Positions 54,430 through 63,593 of a DNA stretch of 64,000 nt are shown here, one piece after another. The DNA is taken from assembly GCF_016859125.1 (NCBI RefSeq), contig NZ_CP069338.1, positions 3,622,501-3,686,500 of the forward strand, written 5' to 3'. A model generated the notes under the pieces. That model was given only the letters and a program-made list of their open reading frames with translations, had not been told where the DNA came from and did not search any database. Position numbers and translations under genes: made by a program. Origin of the DNA: Archangium violaceum. GTDB taxonomy: Bacteria > Myxococcota > Myxococcia > Myxococcales > Myxococcaceae. The first letter of the stretch is position 1; each line of letters starts with the position of its first letter.

Positions 54430-55841
54430 AACAGGACGGGAATCCGGTTGAAGCCTCGCATGCTGGCGACGCTGCCCCACTTCATCTCCTCGGCGGGGAC
54501 GGCCAGCCGCAGCTTCGGGAAGCGCTGGAAGAGGAGCTCGAAGGCGATCTGTGCCTCGAGGCGGGCCAGCGGCGCCCCGATGCAGACGTGGATGCCCTTG
54601 CCGAAGGCGATGTTGCGGTGGGCGTCGGGCCGGGTGATGTCGAACACGTCCGGATTGGCGAAGCGCGCCGGGTCCCGATTGGCCGAGGCGAGACCCAACG
54701 ACAGGTTCTCGCCCTTGGGGATGTGCGTCCCTCCCAGCTCGAGGTCCGCCTGGGCGATGCGGGGCGTGCTGATGTAGTCGACCGGTCCCCAGTAGCGCAG
54801 CGTCTCCTCGACGAGCCCCTTGGCCAGGCCAGCGGGGTTCGCCATGAAGAGGGCGTGCTGCTCGGGGTGGGTGAGCAGCGCGACGACGCCGTTGCCAATC
54901 AGGTTGACGGTCGTCAGGTGCCCGGCGAAGAACAGGATGAACACCATCGACACCATCTCCTGGTGGCTGAGGGTGTCGCCGTCCTCCTGGACGTGGACCA
55001 TCTGGCTGATCATGTCCTCGGCCGGCTCACGCCGCTTCCGCTCGAACAGACCTTCCAGATACTGAGAGAACGCCCGCAGGCTGCCCCTCACCTTCTGATC
55101 CGCCATGGCCTCCTGTCGGTCGGTCTTCAGGAGCATCTCCGCCCATCCATGGACCTGCTCGCGATCCTCCATCGGGATGCCTAGCATGTCGCTGATGACC
55201 GTGACGGGCAGCGGATACGCGAAGGACTCGACGAAGTCCATCCGGCGCTCCGACACGGCCTCACCGCGCTCGGCCGCCTTGCGCTCGGCGGTGTCGAGCA
55301 GGTCATTGACGAGCTTCTGGATGCGCGGCCGGAGCATCTCCATGGCGCGAGCGGTGAAGTTGGGTTGGACCAGCTTGCGCAGCCGCGTGTGGTCGGGCGG
55401 GTCGAGCATCAGGATGCTGTACGCGACGGGCCGGAACTCCTCCGGCATGGACGACTCCACCCGCGCGCGCTGCTCCGGCGTCATCGCCGAGCGGAAGTCG
55501 GACGAGAGCCGGTCATCGAGCAGCGCGGCCACCGTCTCGTCGTACCGGGTCACGAAGAGCCTGTCGCGGCCAGGTACCTTGCCAGAGGCGCGAGCCTGTG
55601 AGCCCACCGGGTGAGCTCCGTCCGCGAGGCCGCGGCCGAAGGGGCAGCGCACCACGGGCGCCGTGTCCCGCAGCTCGGCATAGATGGCGTGGGCCCTGGC
55701 CATGAACTCGGGGCTCTCCCTGTCCAGGAGCACGGAGTCCACGGCCGGGGCCTCCCGGAGGGCCTTCATGGGGCAGCTGCCACCCGGCTCCGGTGCCGCC
55801 GTCACGGGTTCCTTCTGTGCTTCCACTCGGTTCGTCGTCAT
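54426..55841 (-). CDS. Cytochrome P450
   Basis: 471 residues from the ATG at 55841 (GGAGGACGC upstream). CYP107-like bacterial class: DPPDHTRLRKLVQPNFT, ExxR as EETLRYWGP, heme motif NIAFGKGIHVCIGAPLARLEA with C420. The I-helix reads LFFAGHLTTV, with Leu where Glu/Asp is usual before TT. It follows a MarR gene by 20 bp and is presumably in its operon. No ferredoxin gene is nearby; substrate unknown. Confidence 0.94.
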   Translation of the reverse strand: MTTNRVEAQKEPVTAAPEPGGSCPMKALREAPAVDSVLLDRESPEFMARAHAIYAELRDTAPVVRCPFGRGLADGAHPVGSQARASGKVPGRDRLFVTRYDETVAALLDDRLSSDFRSAMTPEQRARVESSMPEEFRPVAYSILMLDPPDHTRLRKLVQPNFTARAMEMLRPRIQKLVNDLLDTAERKAAERGEAVSERRMDFVESFAYPLPVTVISDMLGIPMEDREQVHGWAEMLLKTDRQEAMADQKVRGSLRAFSQYLEGLFERKRREPAEDMISQMVHVQEDGDTLSHQEMVSMVFILFFAGHLTTVNLIGNGVVALLTHPEQHALFMANPAGLAKGLVEETLRYWGPVDYISTPRIAQADLELGGTHIPKGENLSLGLASANRDPARFANPDVFDITRPDAHRNIAFGKGIHVCIGAPLARLEAQIAFELLFQRFPKLRLAVPAEEMKWGSVASMRGFNRIPVLF

Positions 55842-55861
55842 TGCGTCCTCCGTCCTTCGTG

Positions 55862-56455
55862 TCACTTCCCGCCGCTCTTCGCGGGGGGCTCACGTCGTTG
55901 CGCCGTCTTGGCGCGTTTGGCTCGCGGCACCGCGGGGCTCCGCTCGTCGGGGGGCGGGTCCCTCGTGTCTTCCTCGTCCTCGTCACACTCCAGGGACGTG
56001 GGCGTGCGGTTCTCCAGCGCGATCAGCGCTCGCTCCACGAGGTCCAGCGCACGGCCCAGCTCCTTCAGCTCCGTGGGGGAGGCGCTCGCGAATTGAGCGG
56101 CCAGGTCGTTGGCCAGCGCCTGTTGGACCCGCTGTCCCACCGTCAGTCCGGCCTCGGTCAGCACCATGCGGAGCCGCCGCCGGTCATCCGGATCTGCCTC
56201 GCGGCGCACGTAGCCGTGTCGCTCGAGGCGATCGAGCAGTCCGGTGATGACGGCCGGAGTGACCCGTAGCCGCCGCGCCAGATGCCTGGGCGAGGAGACT
56301 CCCTCGCGGATGGCGTAGAGCACGGTGAGCTGGCGCAGGCTCAGCTCTCCACCCAGCTGGTTCGCCTGCACGCTCGCCACGGCCCATCGATTGAGGCGGG
56401 GGATGAGCCGCAGCACTCGCAGCGCATGGTCGAAGGATGGGTTGCTCCTGGTCAT
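55862..56455 (-). CDS. MarR-family transcriptional regulator
   Basis: 197 residues. Winged HTH with LSLRQLTVLYAIREGVSSPRHLARRLRVTPAVITGLLDRLERHGYVRREADPDDRR, the classical MarR signature. The C-terminal about 45 residues are acidic then basic and unlike the family core. Palindromes upstream (56494-56534) suggest autoregulation, with the P450 gene in the same operon. Confidence 0.93.
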   Translation of the reverse strand: MTRSNPSFDHALRVLRLIPRLNRWAVASVQANQLGGELSLRQLTVLYAIREGVSSPRHLARRLRVTPAVITGLLDRLERHGYVRREADPDDRRRLRMVLTEAGLTVGQRVQQALANDLAAQFASASPTELKELGRALDLVERALIALENRTPTSLECDEDEEDTRDPPPDERSPAVPRAKRAKTAQRREPPAKSGGK

Positions 56456-56493
56456 CCGTCCCGTTCCTGACGCGCGGACCGCGTCGCCGGATT

Positions 56494-56534
56494 CGTTATC
56501 TTCAATAACGGTATGCCAGGTAAACGATATTGAA
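56494..56534. promoter_or_regulatory. Overlapping palindromes upstream of marR-P450
   Basis: CGTTAT (56494-56499), 5 nt, ATAACG (56505-56510) form a 17-bp MarR-size palindrome. TTCAATA (56501-56507) also pairs with TATTGAA (56528-56534), 20 bp on. The region is AT-rich in a GC-rich genome and lies 40-80 bp before the MarR start. Confidence 0.6.
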
Positions 56535-56629
56535 AAGCCATTCCAGTCCCCATCGCGCTTTCCACTCCAGGCGGTCGGGAGCTGAGCCCACGTGGGGCAG
56601 ACAGTGGGGCTTGTGCCTACCAGGTAGGC

Positions 56630-56782
56630 TCAGGAGAGGAAGAGCCGGATGCGGCGTGCCTCGGTGAGGCCGGACGTCACCCGGCCGACCAGCCAGCAAG
56701 TGGTGGCGGTGATGTCGATGCACGACATGTTGCTGGCCATGCCGGCCAACTCACACCGGCGCTCTGGAGTGCTCACGGCCAC
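56630..56782 (-). CDS. Possible 50-residue protein
   Basis: Minus-strand frame from a GTG to a TGA, with Met codons inside. The middle MASNMSCIDITATTCWLVGR is rich in Ser, Thr and Cys; the end is basic (EARRIRLFLS). No ribosome binding site is evident and no family is recognised. It may be a fragment or chance frame. Confidence 0.25.
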   Translation of the reverse strand: MAVSTPERRCELAGMASNMSCIDITATTCWLVGRVTSGLTEARRIRLFLS

Positions 56783-56936
56783 GACGGGTCGTCGGATTCC
56801 ACCTCAATGGCCCTTGGCCAATGGAGAGAGGAGAGAGGGCACGATGGCGGTGGGGGGCGAGGCCGTGTGAGCTCCCGCGCGTGAACGCGGGAGCTCCTTC
56901 ACCCCAGAGGCCGTGGTGCCCGGGGGGCGAGCCGTC

Positions 56937-58283
56937 TCAGTTACACGAGTACGAGTACGAGCTCGGCGTGCTCCAGGTGCCATCCGGGTTGATCTGGCGC
57001 ACGGTGTAGCCGCTGAACGGGTAGGACGAGCCCCAGCAGTCCCGGGCGCGGACATCGTTCCGGACGGCGGTGGACAGGTCCCAGTTGCCCCGGCGGCGCA
57101 GCTTCTCGTAGATGGCGACGCGGTCGATGGCCTCGATCCACGTCGAGTCGGCGGCGAGCGTGTCGCGGCGCTTCTCGAGGAACTTCTGCAGCCAGGCGCT
57201 CTCGGTGATGCCGTTATAGCCAATCACCGGCGCGACCTGTCCGGAGTTGCCGAGGGCGGTGTTGGCCGCGCGGATGAATTCCCTGGCGCCATACTCGCCG
57301 TGGTTGATGAACGCGTCGTACAGCGCGGCCTTCGTGAGCGCCGTGGTCAGCCCCCACTTCTTCGCGGTGGCGAGCATGGGCGAGTAGTACAGGCGGTCAT
57401 TCACCTGGTCCTGGCAGCTCTTGAAGTCCGCCCGGGTGGTGGTGTTGTTGTAGCTCGCGGCCCAATCCGCCGTCCAATTGCCGATGACGTCCAGCTCGGA
57501 CGTCGATGCCTGGGATTGGCCCGTCGAGAGGAAGCGGTTGTTGATGGTGATGAGCCCCGGCATGTACTTGGCCATCAGGTTGCCATTGCTGGCGCTGCGG
57601 AGATTCACGTAGCACTCGATGACCTGGATGGCGTCACCCGTGCCGGTGCAGAAGCCCGCGCGGCCATTCGTGTAGCCTCGGCCGTCGTGGATGTTCTCGG
57701 AGTAGGCGTAGTCGATGACGGGGGTGTCGTTCTCCCAGATGCTCGTGATGGCCTCGGCCACCTTCTTCTGGTTGGCCGTCATCCCGCCGTCGCTGCCTCC
57801 CGTCCCGCCGTCCGTGCCACCGTCATTGCCGCCCGTGCCGCAGCTGGGGTCGCTGATCTGCACGTTGGTCGCGGTGAACGACGAGTTGGACGTCGTGGAG
57901 TAGTAGAACGTGTACGAGGCGTTCACGCCCACCGTCAGGCTCGACGTCCTCGAGTACGTGCAGGTCGTGCCGCTCTGGGTGTGCGTCCAGCCCTCGTGGT
58001 CGTAGTCACAGACCACACCGCTGGGGACGTTGAAGGCGATCTTCGGGCTCGTCATGGCGCTCGTGCCCGTGTTCTTGAAGACGATCGTCCCCCAATAGTT
58101 CGGACCATCGTAGGTGTTCGTCGTAATCGTATACGAACAGGTGGCGAGCTCCTGCCGCATCGAGTCCGATTGGGTCTCGAATGCATTGTTTCCCGCCCCA
58201 CATGCGACGAGCGTGGCGGCCGTCCCAACGAGTGCCAGGTGCCGGTATCCCTTGCGCAGCGCTTCGTATCGACGATTGCTCAT
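56937..58283 (-). CDS. GH46 chitosanase with carbohydrate-binding domain
   Basis: 448 residues from the ATG at 58283. Lipoprotein-like signal (HLALVGTAATLVAC; Cys about 28). A beta-sandwich domain (about 48-148) resembling cellulose/chitin-binding modules is followed by a Gly/Asp linker (GGNDGGTDGGTGGSDGG) and the GH46 domain. Catalytic acid E184 (SIWENDTP) and base D200 (IHDGRGYTNGRAGF) fit the family signature. It hydrolyses chitosan. A 290-bp region upstream holds no gene. Confidence 0.93.
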   Translation of the reverse strand: MSNRRYEALRKGYRHLALVGTAATLVACGAGNNAFETQSDSMRQELATCSYTITTNTYDGPNYWGTIVFKNTGTSAMTSPKIAFNVPSGVVCDYDHEGWTHTQSGTTCTYSRTSSLTVGVNASYTFYYSTTSNSSFTATNVQISDPSCGTGGNDGGTDGGTGGSDGGMTANQKKVAEAITSIWENDTPVIDYAYSENIHDGRGYTNGRAGFCTGTGDAIQVIECYVNLRSASNGNLMAKYMPGLITINNRFLSTGQSQASTSELDVIGNWTADWAASYNNTTTRADFKSCQDQVNDRLYYSPMLATAKKWGLTTALTKAALYDAFINHGEYGAREFIRAANTALGNSGQVAPVIGYNGITESAWLQKFLEKRRDTLAADSTWIEAIDRVAIYEKLRRRGNWDLSTAVRNDVRARDCWGSSYPFSGYTVRQINPDGTWSTPSSYSYSCN

Positions 58284-58573
58284 ACAGGAATCCCTCTCGT
58301 TTCGCGGTGGCCATCCGCCGGTGCGGATGGGACGTCCCTCCAGACGCAGACATGGACGTTGCTGGCCGGATAGTCGAGTTTTACTGATTTTGCAATGATA
58401 CCAGTTCTCGGGGGGGGCTCCCTGGGAGGGCAATCAGCCATTCAGGCCGGAGGGCCCGGGCCTCCCGTGCTTGCGCAGACAGGCGGGCTCGGTGCGGCTG
58501 CCCTGCCTTGCCGGGAATCGTTCAGGGCCACACGTTCGAGAGGACGGAATGGGTTTCGGGAGGACGCTGAGCC

Positions 58574-58747
58574 ATGCCGGTTCTCTACCTGCTGATGGGA
58601 TTGGGGCTGCTGGGCCTGTGGGTGGTGGCCCTGGCGCAGGGAGGCGTGGTGGGCTGGTTCCTCTGGCTGACCTTCGGGGTGGCCATCGGCATGGTGGTGC
58701 TGGCCATCCTCGACTTCGCCTCCGCGTGGAGGCGGAGGGCGACGTGA
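58574..58747 (+). CDS. Small membrane protein with two transmembrane segments
   Basis: 57 residues, ATG at 58574 with GGGAGGA upstream. Nearly all hydrophobic: VLYLLMGLGLLGLWVVALA and VVGWFLWLTFGVAIGMVVLA, then DFASAWRRRAT on the cytoplasmic side. It precedes the holin-like gene by 35 bp and may be co-expressed. Confidence 0.65.
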   Translation: MPVLYLLMGLGLLGLWVVALAQGGVVGWFLWLTFGVAIGMVVLAILDFASAWRRRAT

Positions 58748-58782
58748 GCCGAGGCCGCGCGGCGGTCGAGAGGAGGTAGGCC

Positions 58783-59184
58783 GTGGAGAGCTGGAGGATG
58801 CCCGAGAAGGGTCTGTCGACGAACGAGCTCGTCCGCCGGGCCATGAGCGAGGCACGGTTGTTGGCGAAAGCGGAGCTGCTGCACGCGAAGGTGGAGCTCG
58901 CGCAGGAGGTCCGCGCGGCGCGCATCTCGGGCGTGTTCCTCGGGGGAGGGGCGGCCTTCGCGCTGGTGGCGCTGGCGATGCTCTTCGTGGCGGGAGCGGC
59001 GGCGCTGGCGCTTCCTCTGTGGGCGGGGGCGCTCATCGGCGCGGGGGGGGCCCTGGTGCTCGCGGCCCTCTTCGCGGCCATCGGCTGGACGAAGCTGCCC
59101 AAGGAGCCCCTGCGCCATACGAAGGAGCGCCTGTCGATGGACCTGGAGGAGATCCGCCAGCACATCGAGCTCGCGCGGCACTGA
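58783..59184 (+). CDS. Phage-holin-superfamily/DUF1469-type membrane protein
   Basis: 133 residues from a GTG with GAGGAGG upstream (an ATG lies five codons on). The amphipathic N-terminus (NELVRRAMSEARLLAKAELLHAKVELAQEV) and two membrane helices (about 50-95) are the pattern of Phage_holin_3_6/YqjE proteins. Such proteins are chromosomal stress or envelope proteins, not evidence of a prophage. Confidence 0.75.
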   Translation: MESWRMPEKGLSTNELVRRAMSEARLLAKAELLHAKVELAQEVRAARISGVFLGGGAAFALVALAMLFVAGAAALALPLWAGALIGAGGALVLAALFAAIGWTKLPKEPLRHTKERLSMDLEEIRQHIELARH

Positions 59185-59357
59185 ATTCCCGGGCGCGTGT
59201 GCATTTCCGCGTGGGCTGCACGCCGAGCGGCCTGCTTCACTCCGGGCGGGGAGGAGGGGGCCTCGGGCGACTGGCACCACCCCGAGCCGGGCCGCTAGGG
59301 TTCCGCGCGAGTCGGGACCATGAAGGCTCCCGCCGACATGCTCCGGAGATATCGACG

Positions 59358-60602
59358 ATGCGGTTGCGCACGACCCTGCTGCTGGGCCTGCTGACTGGCT
59401 GTGCCACCACGGCTTCTACCTCCAAGACGGAGGCCCCGGCTGAAGGCGCCCCCGCGGCCCAGCCGGCCAGCACGTCCGAGCCCAGGGCGGACCTGGAGGC
59501 TCTCTCCACGCGCGAGCTGGCGCCGCTCGCGAAGCAGCAGGTGTCCGCGCCGGATGGCTCCTTCACCGCCGAGGTGGAGGCCGAGGCCGCGCCCACCTTC
59601 CAGGAGCAGCAGGGCGTGCTCGTGCTCAGCGTGCCGCTCGGGACGCGCAGCCCCATGACGTGCTTCGTGTACTCGGAGCCGCTGGACGCGGGCGGCGCCA
59701 TCTACCGGTTGTTGCAGATGGCGGGGCAGCGCACGGACATCCAGCGCGCGCGCACCACGGACGTGCGGCTCATCGGGGACAGCCCGGCCGTGTTCGCGGA
59801 GGCGCTGTACCTGACGGACACGCCGCGGGGCAAGGCGGCGGGCCTGGCCAAGATGATGGTGTACACCCATGATCAGGTGCCGCTGGTGTGCACGCACGAC
59901 GAGATGGGCTACTCGGAGAGCTTCCAGCGGATTTCCAGTGGGCTGGCCGGGTCGCTCAAGAGCGCCGCCGAGAGGCCGCAGGCCCCGCGCTACTTCGAAT
60001 TCAGTGTCATTCGCGTGGAGGGCCACCCGGTGGGCTTCGAGAAGCGTGTCACGCGCGATGCGTCCGGCGGCGGGAGACTCACCGAGCTCGAGGTGAGCTT
60101 CCTCTTCCCTCGCTCGCAGAAGGAGATGACCGTGCAGGACACCGTCTCCACGGAGCTGTCCGACAAGGACGGCAGGCTGGTGGCGCGTGACCACGCCCGG
60201 GCCACCAACGGGGAGCTCGACATCCAGATGTCGCTGGAGCAGGTGAAGGGCCGCGAGTACCACTACGAGGGCAAGCACAATGGCAGGGACCTCAGTGGCA
60301 ACTTCACCGCTCCCGACGAGCTGCTCGGTGAGCTGGGCTCCTCGCGCGTGGTGCGGGAGCAGCTGCTCTCGGGCAAGAAGAAGGAGCTGACGCTTCAAGT
60401 CTACAGCCCCTCGGCCAGCCCGGCCGCGCCGATCCCCCAGGTGCTGCGCAAGGAGGCCGGTGCGCGCGAGCTGACGGCGGAGATTGGCGCCCTCAAGATG
60501 ACCCTCTCCGTGGACGCCCAGGGCATGGCGGAGAAGGTGACGATACCCATGGGCAGCATGCAGATGGTGCAGGAGCGGGTGAGTGTGAGCGGGACGCCGT
60601 GA
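59358..60602 (+). CDS. Lipoprotein, function unknown
   Basis: 414 residues from the ATG at 59358 (CGGAGAT upstream). Lipoprotein signal MRLRTTLLLGLLTGC, then an Ala/Pro/Ser linker. The remainder is a soluble beta-rich protein with repeated strands (YFEFSVIRVEGHPVGFEKRV, LTLQVYSPSASPAAP) and no recognised family. It ends 63 bp before the EamA gene. Confidence 0.78.
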   Translation: MRLRTTLLLGLLTGCATTASTSKTEAPAEGAPAAQPASTSEPRADLEALSTRELAPLAKQQVSAPDGSFTAEVEAEAAPTFQEQQGVLVLSVPLGTRSPMTCFVYSEPLDAGGAIYRLLQMAGQRTDIQRARTTDVRLIGDSPAVFAEALYLTDTPRGKAAGLAKMMVYTHDQVPLVCTHDEMGYSESFQRISSGLAGSLKSAAERPQAPRYFEFSVIRVEGHPVGFEKRVTRDASGGGRLTELEVSFLFPRSQKEMTVQDTVSTELSDKDGRLVARDHARATNGELDIQMSLEQVKGREYHYEGKHNGRDLSGNFTAPDELLGELGSSRVVREQLLSGKKKELTLQVYSPSASPAAPIPQVLRKEAGARELTAEIGALKMTLSVDAQGMAEKVTIPMGSMQMVQERVSVSGTP

Positions 60603-60665
60603 AACGCGGGCCCTGAACCCGAGGTGCGTGGCGATGGGGCGGCGCGCATGGTAGTGGCGCGCCCC

Positions 60666-61622
60666 ATGTCGTCCCTACCCGCGGCGTCTCGCGCCCGTCT
60701 GCTGCTCGCCTATACCGCCTGCTTCGTCCTGTGGGGCTCCACCTGGGCCGTGGTGAAGGTGGGGCTGCAGGATCTGCCCCCGCTGCGCTTCGCCGGCGCG
60801 CGCATGTTGCTGGCGGGGCTGGTGCTGCTGCCCTTCAGTGGCCTGCGCCGCTCGCGGCCGGATGCGCGCACCACGTGGATGCTGATGGGCGTGGGGGTGT
60901 TGCAGATCGCCCTGCCGTACGGGCTGCTCTTCATCGCGCAGCAGTGGATTCCGTCGAGCTGGTCCGCGCTGCTCTTCTCCACCTACGCGGTGTGGTTGCT
61001 GCTGGTGGGGCGCCTGCTGCTGCCGGATCAGCCGCTCACCCCGCTCAAGCTCGTCTCCGCGGGGTTGGGGCTCGCCGGCATCCTCGCGCTCCAGTACGAG
61101 CACCTGCGCGGGCTCAGCCTCTCCGGGCTGGTGGTGGCCGGGTGCGTGCTCTCGCTGCTGGCCACCTTCTCCATCTCCGTGGCCAATGTGCTCGTGCGGC
61201 GCTCGCTGGCGCACGTGCCCACGAGCCTCTCCGTATGCGTGCAGACGCTGAGCAGCTCCGTGCTGCTGCTGGCCGCCTCCCTCGCCTTCGAGTCCCACCT
61301 GCCCGGCCACTGGACGCCTCGCGCCGTGCTGGCCATCGTCTACCTGGCGGTGGGCGCCACGGCCCTCACGTACCAGCTCCTCTTCTGGCTGCTGTCGCGC
61401 GTGCCGCTCGCCGTCATCGGCGCCATGCCGCTGCTGGACACGCTCGTGGCCGTGCTGCTGGGCGTGGTGATGCTCGGCGAGCACGTGGATGCCTCCCTGC
61501 TGTTGGGCGGCGCGCTCATCCTCTCCGGCGCGGCCCTGGCCAACCTCTCGCCCTCCCCGCCCAATCCGCCCGAGGACCCTTCTCCCCGCGCCCCAGGCGC
61601 CCGCTCCGCCCCGACGGCCTGA
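60666..61622 (+). CDS. EamA-family (drug/metabolite) transporter
   Basis: 318 residues from the ATG at 60666; starts at 60648 (ATG) or 60624 (GTG) are possible, none with a strong ribosome binding site. Ten hydrophobic segments in two EamA repeats: CFVLWGSTWAVVKVGLQDLP, LRFAGARMLLAGLVLLPF, and VPLAVIGAMPLLDTLVAVLLGVVMLGEHV at the end of repeat 2. Inner-membrane exporter of unknown substrate. Confidence 0.9.
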   Translation: MSSLPAASRARLLLAYTACFVLWGSTWAVVKVGLQDLPPLRFAGARMLLAGLVLLPFSGLRRSRPDARTTWMLMGVGVLQIALPYGLLFIAQQWIPSSWSALLFSTYAVWLLLVGRLLLPDQPLTPLKLVSAGLGLAGILALQYEHLRGLSLSGLVVAGCVLSLLATFSISVANVLVRRSLAHVPTSLSVCVQTLSSSVLLLAASLAFESHLPGHWTPRAVLAIVYLAVGATALTYQLLFWLLSRVPLAVIGAMPLLDTLVAVLLGVVMLGEHVDASLLLGGALILSGAALANLSPSPPNPPEDPSPRAPGARSAPTA

Positions 61623-61901
61623 GACTCCGAGCAGAGCTGTTGACCATTCAACTGAAATGTCACGAGATGGTCACGATTGTGTGACGGCGTGCGTGGGATG
61701 TGCGGGCGCCCCCCTGCTCGGTCGTCCGCCCTGTGGCCGAGCGGGAGGGGATTGGGTCTCAGGGTCTGGGTCTCCTCACACGGAGAGCCGTTTTACCTGG
61801 GGCCCCTGTTGTGTCAGGATTTCCTGGAATATTCGCGCAGGAGCCGATTTCCCCGGTGCACGGGCGGGTCGAGCGATACCCGCATGGGGAGGGCGCACGG
61901 G

Positions 61902-62531
61902 ATGAGCGGGATCAGCGGAGAGTGGCACACGGTGATGTCGTCGGAGGGAGAGCGGGAGCTGGAGCTCAGGCTGTCGCTGGCCGGGCCCGAGGACACCATG
62001 CGGGGTGTGTTCTTCCGCAGCACCCAGGAGGCCGTCCTGGCGATGAAGGGCGTGGCGGCGATGGCGGTCTGCCTGGAGGAGTGCGGTGGGGCGCGCGCCT
62101 TCGTGGACTTCTTCGCCTACCCGACGAAGGACTTCCTGCGGGTGCTGAGGCGGGCGGCGTGGCTGCTGGGCGGGTCGGCCGGAGGCTTCGACGGGGCGAT
62201 GCGGATGTTGGGGAACCTGGTGACGTCGGCGTTCCTGGGGAGCCTGTTGGGCAACACCATCCATGTGCTCTTCACGGGCACGCCGCGGCGGGTGCTGGAG
62301 AACCTGCCCATGGCCTACAAGCTGATGATGCCGACGGGCGGTGGGCTCTCGGTGGTGTGGTTGGGGCACACGCGCTGCCGCATCATCTTCGAGCGGGACT
62401 TCCTGCCGCGCTCGTATGTGGAGGGCTCGCTGGAAGCGCACCTGAAGAAGGCGGGGGCGCGCTCGCTGTGCATCACCGGGAGGCTGACGGGCTCGCTGTC
62501 CAGCGAGTACGACGTGTCCTGGGAGCCGTGA
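61902..62531 (+). CDS. DUF2378 (TIGR02265) family protein
   Basis: 209 residues from the ATG at 61902 with GGGGAGGG upstream. Segments DTMRGVFFRSTQEAV, ARAFVDFFAYPTKDFLRVLRRAAWLLGG and HVLFTGTPRRVLENLPMAYKLMMPTG fit this Myxococcales-specific paralogous family of unknown function. It is the best taxonomic marker in the window. 61623-61901 upstream is non-coding. Confidence 0.9.
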   Translation: MSGISGEWHTVMSSEGERELELRLSLAGPEDTMRGVFFRSTQEAVLAMKGVAAMAVCLEECGGARAFVDFFAYPTKDFLRVLRRAAWLLGGSAGGFDGAMRMLGNLVTSAFLGSLLGNTIHVLFTGTPRRVLENLPMAYKLMMPTGGGLSVVWLGHTRCRIIFERDFLPRSYVEGSLEAHLKKAGARSLCITGRLTGSLSSEYDVSWEP

Positions 62532-62538
62532 AGCGCGC

Positions 62539-63573
62539 TCAGGGCGCGCGGGGCGGGGCGAGCACGTCCGGGCCCACGGAGGAGACGCGGGACAGGCCGG
62601 CGAGCGCGAGCGTGTGGGCGGTGTCCTCGCGCAGCGCCTCGAGCACCTGACGCACGCCGCCGGCGCCACCGGTGGCCAGTCCCCACAACACGGGCCTGCC
62701 GAGGAGCACGGCGCGGGCCCCGAGGGCCAGGGCGCGCAGCACGTCGCGTCCGGAGCGCACGCCGCCATCGACGAGCACGGGAGCGCGGCCGGCGGTGGCG
62801 GAGACGACCTCGGGGAGTGCGTCGGCGGTGGCGAGGGCGCCGTCGAGCTGCCGCCCGCCGTGGTTGGAGACGATGAGGCCGGAGGCGCCGTGGTGGAGGC
62901 ACTCGAGAGCGTCATCGGCGCGCAGCACACCCTTGACGAGCACGGGCAGGCCGGAGTCCTCGCGCAGGCGGGAGATGTCGGCGAAGGTGACGTCGGGGGC
63001 CTGCTCGGCGAGCGCGCGGTGGGCGAGGCCCTCGAGGTTGGCGAGGAAGTCCTCGTCGGCGAGGGGGAGGGAGGAGTCACCGCGGTTGCGGCGCTTGCGG
63101 CCGACGTAGGGGGTGTCGGCGGTGAGGACGAGGGCGCGGGCTCCGGCGGCGGCGGCGCGTTGAACGAGGGAGCGGGTGAGGCCGCGGTCCCGGAAGACGT
63201 AGACCTGGAACCACCAGGGCCCGGCGAGGGAGGCGACGTCCTCGATGCGGCGCGAGGAGCGCGAGGAGAGGACGAGGAGGGAGCCTGCCTCACGGGTGCC
63301 CTGGGCGGTGGCGAGCTCGGCGTCGGGGTGGGCGAGCGAGTGGAAGGCGGTGGGGGCGACGAGGACGGGGGAGGAGAGCATCGAGCCCAGGAGCTCGGTG
63401 GAGGTGTCGACGGAGGACACGTCGCGCAGGACGCGAGGACGGAGGCGGAGGCGGGCCCAGGCGGCGGAGTTGTCGGCGAGGGTGGCCTCATCGCCGGAGC
63501 CGCCGGCGAAGTAGTCGAACACGACCTGTGGGAGCCGCTCGCGGGCCTGGGCCTCCAGCGCTTCGTAGAGCAT
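62539..63573 (-). CDS. FMN-dependent alpha-hydroxy-acid oxidizing protein
   Basis: 344 residues, (beta/alpha)8 FMN enzyme of the glycolate oxidase/lactate dehydrogenase (LldD) family. Motifs: VFDYFAGGSGDEATLADN, VAPTAFHSLAHPDAE, WFQVYVFRDR, VLTADTP, the catalytic His in SNHGGRQLDG (H238) and the phosphate site VDGGVRSGRDVLRALALGARAV. It oxidises a 2-hydroxy acid. Convergent with DUF2378, 7 bp apart. Confidence 0.93.
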   Translation of the reverse strand: MLYEALEAQARERLPQVVFDYFAGGSGDEATLADNSAAWARLRLRPRVLRDVSSVDTSTELLGSMLSSPVLVAPTAFHSLAHPDAELATAQGTREAGSLLVLSSRSSRRIEDVASLAGPWWFQVYVFRDRGLTRSLVQRAAAAGARALVLTADTPYVGRKRRNRGDSSLPLADEDFLANLEGLAHRALAEQAPDVTFADISRLREDSGLPVLVKGVLRADDALECLHHGASGLIVSNHGGRQLDGALATADALPEVVSATAGRAPVLVDGGVRSGRDVLRALALGARAVLLGRPVLWGLATGGAGGVRQVLEALREDTAHTLALAGLSRVSSVGPDVLAPPRAP

Positions 63574-63593
63574 GGCCCGGGAGCTTACCTACA

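Larger units (their letters stand above)
56456..56936. other. Intergenic region between marR and chitosanase
   Basis: 480 bp. The left end holds the MarR palindromes; the centre holds a possible 50-codon frame on the minus strand (56630-56782). The rest shows nothing. Confidence 0.5.

Noticed and set aside
58783-59184. Prophage indicated by a holin-like protein
   Set aside because: The family is a common chromosomal membrane protein and no other phage gene is nearby.
61776-63491. 571-codon minus frame rich in Pro and Ser
   Set aside because: Overlaps the DUF2378 and FMN oxidase genes out of frame; low-complexity artefact.
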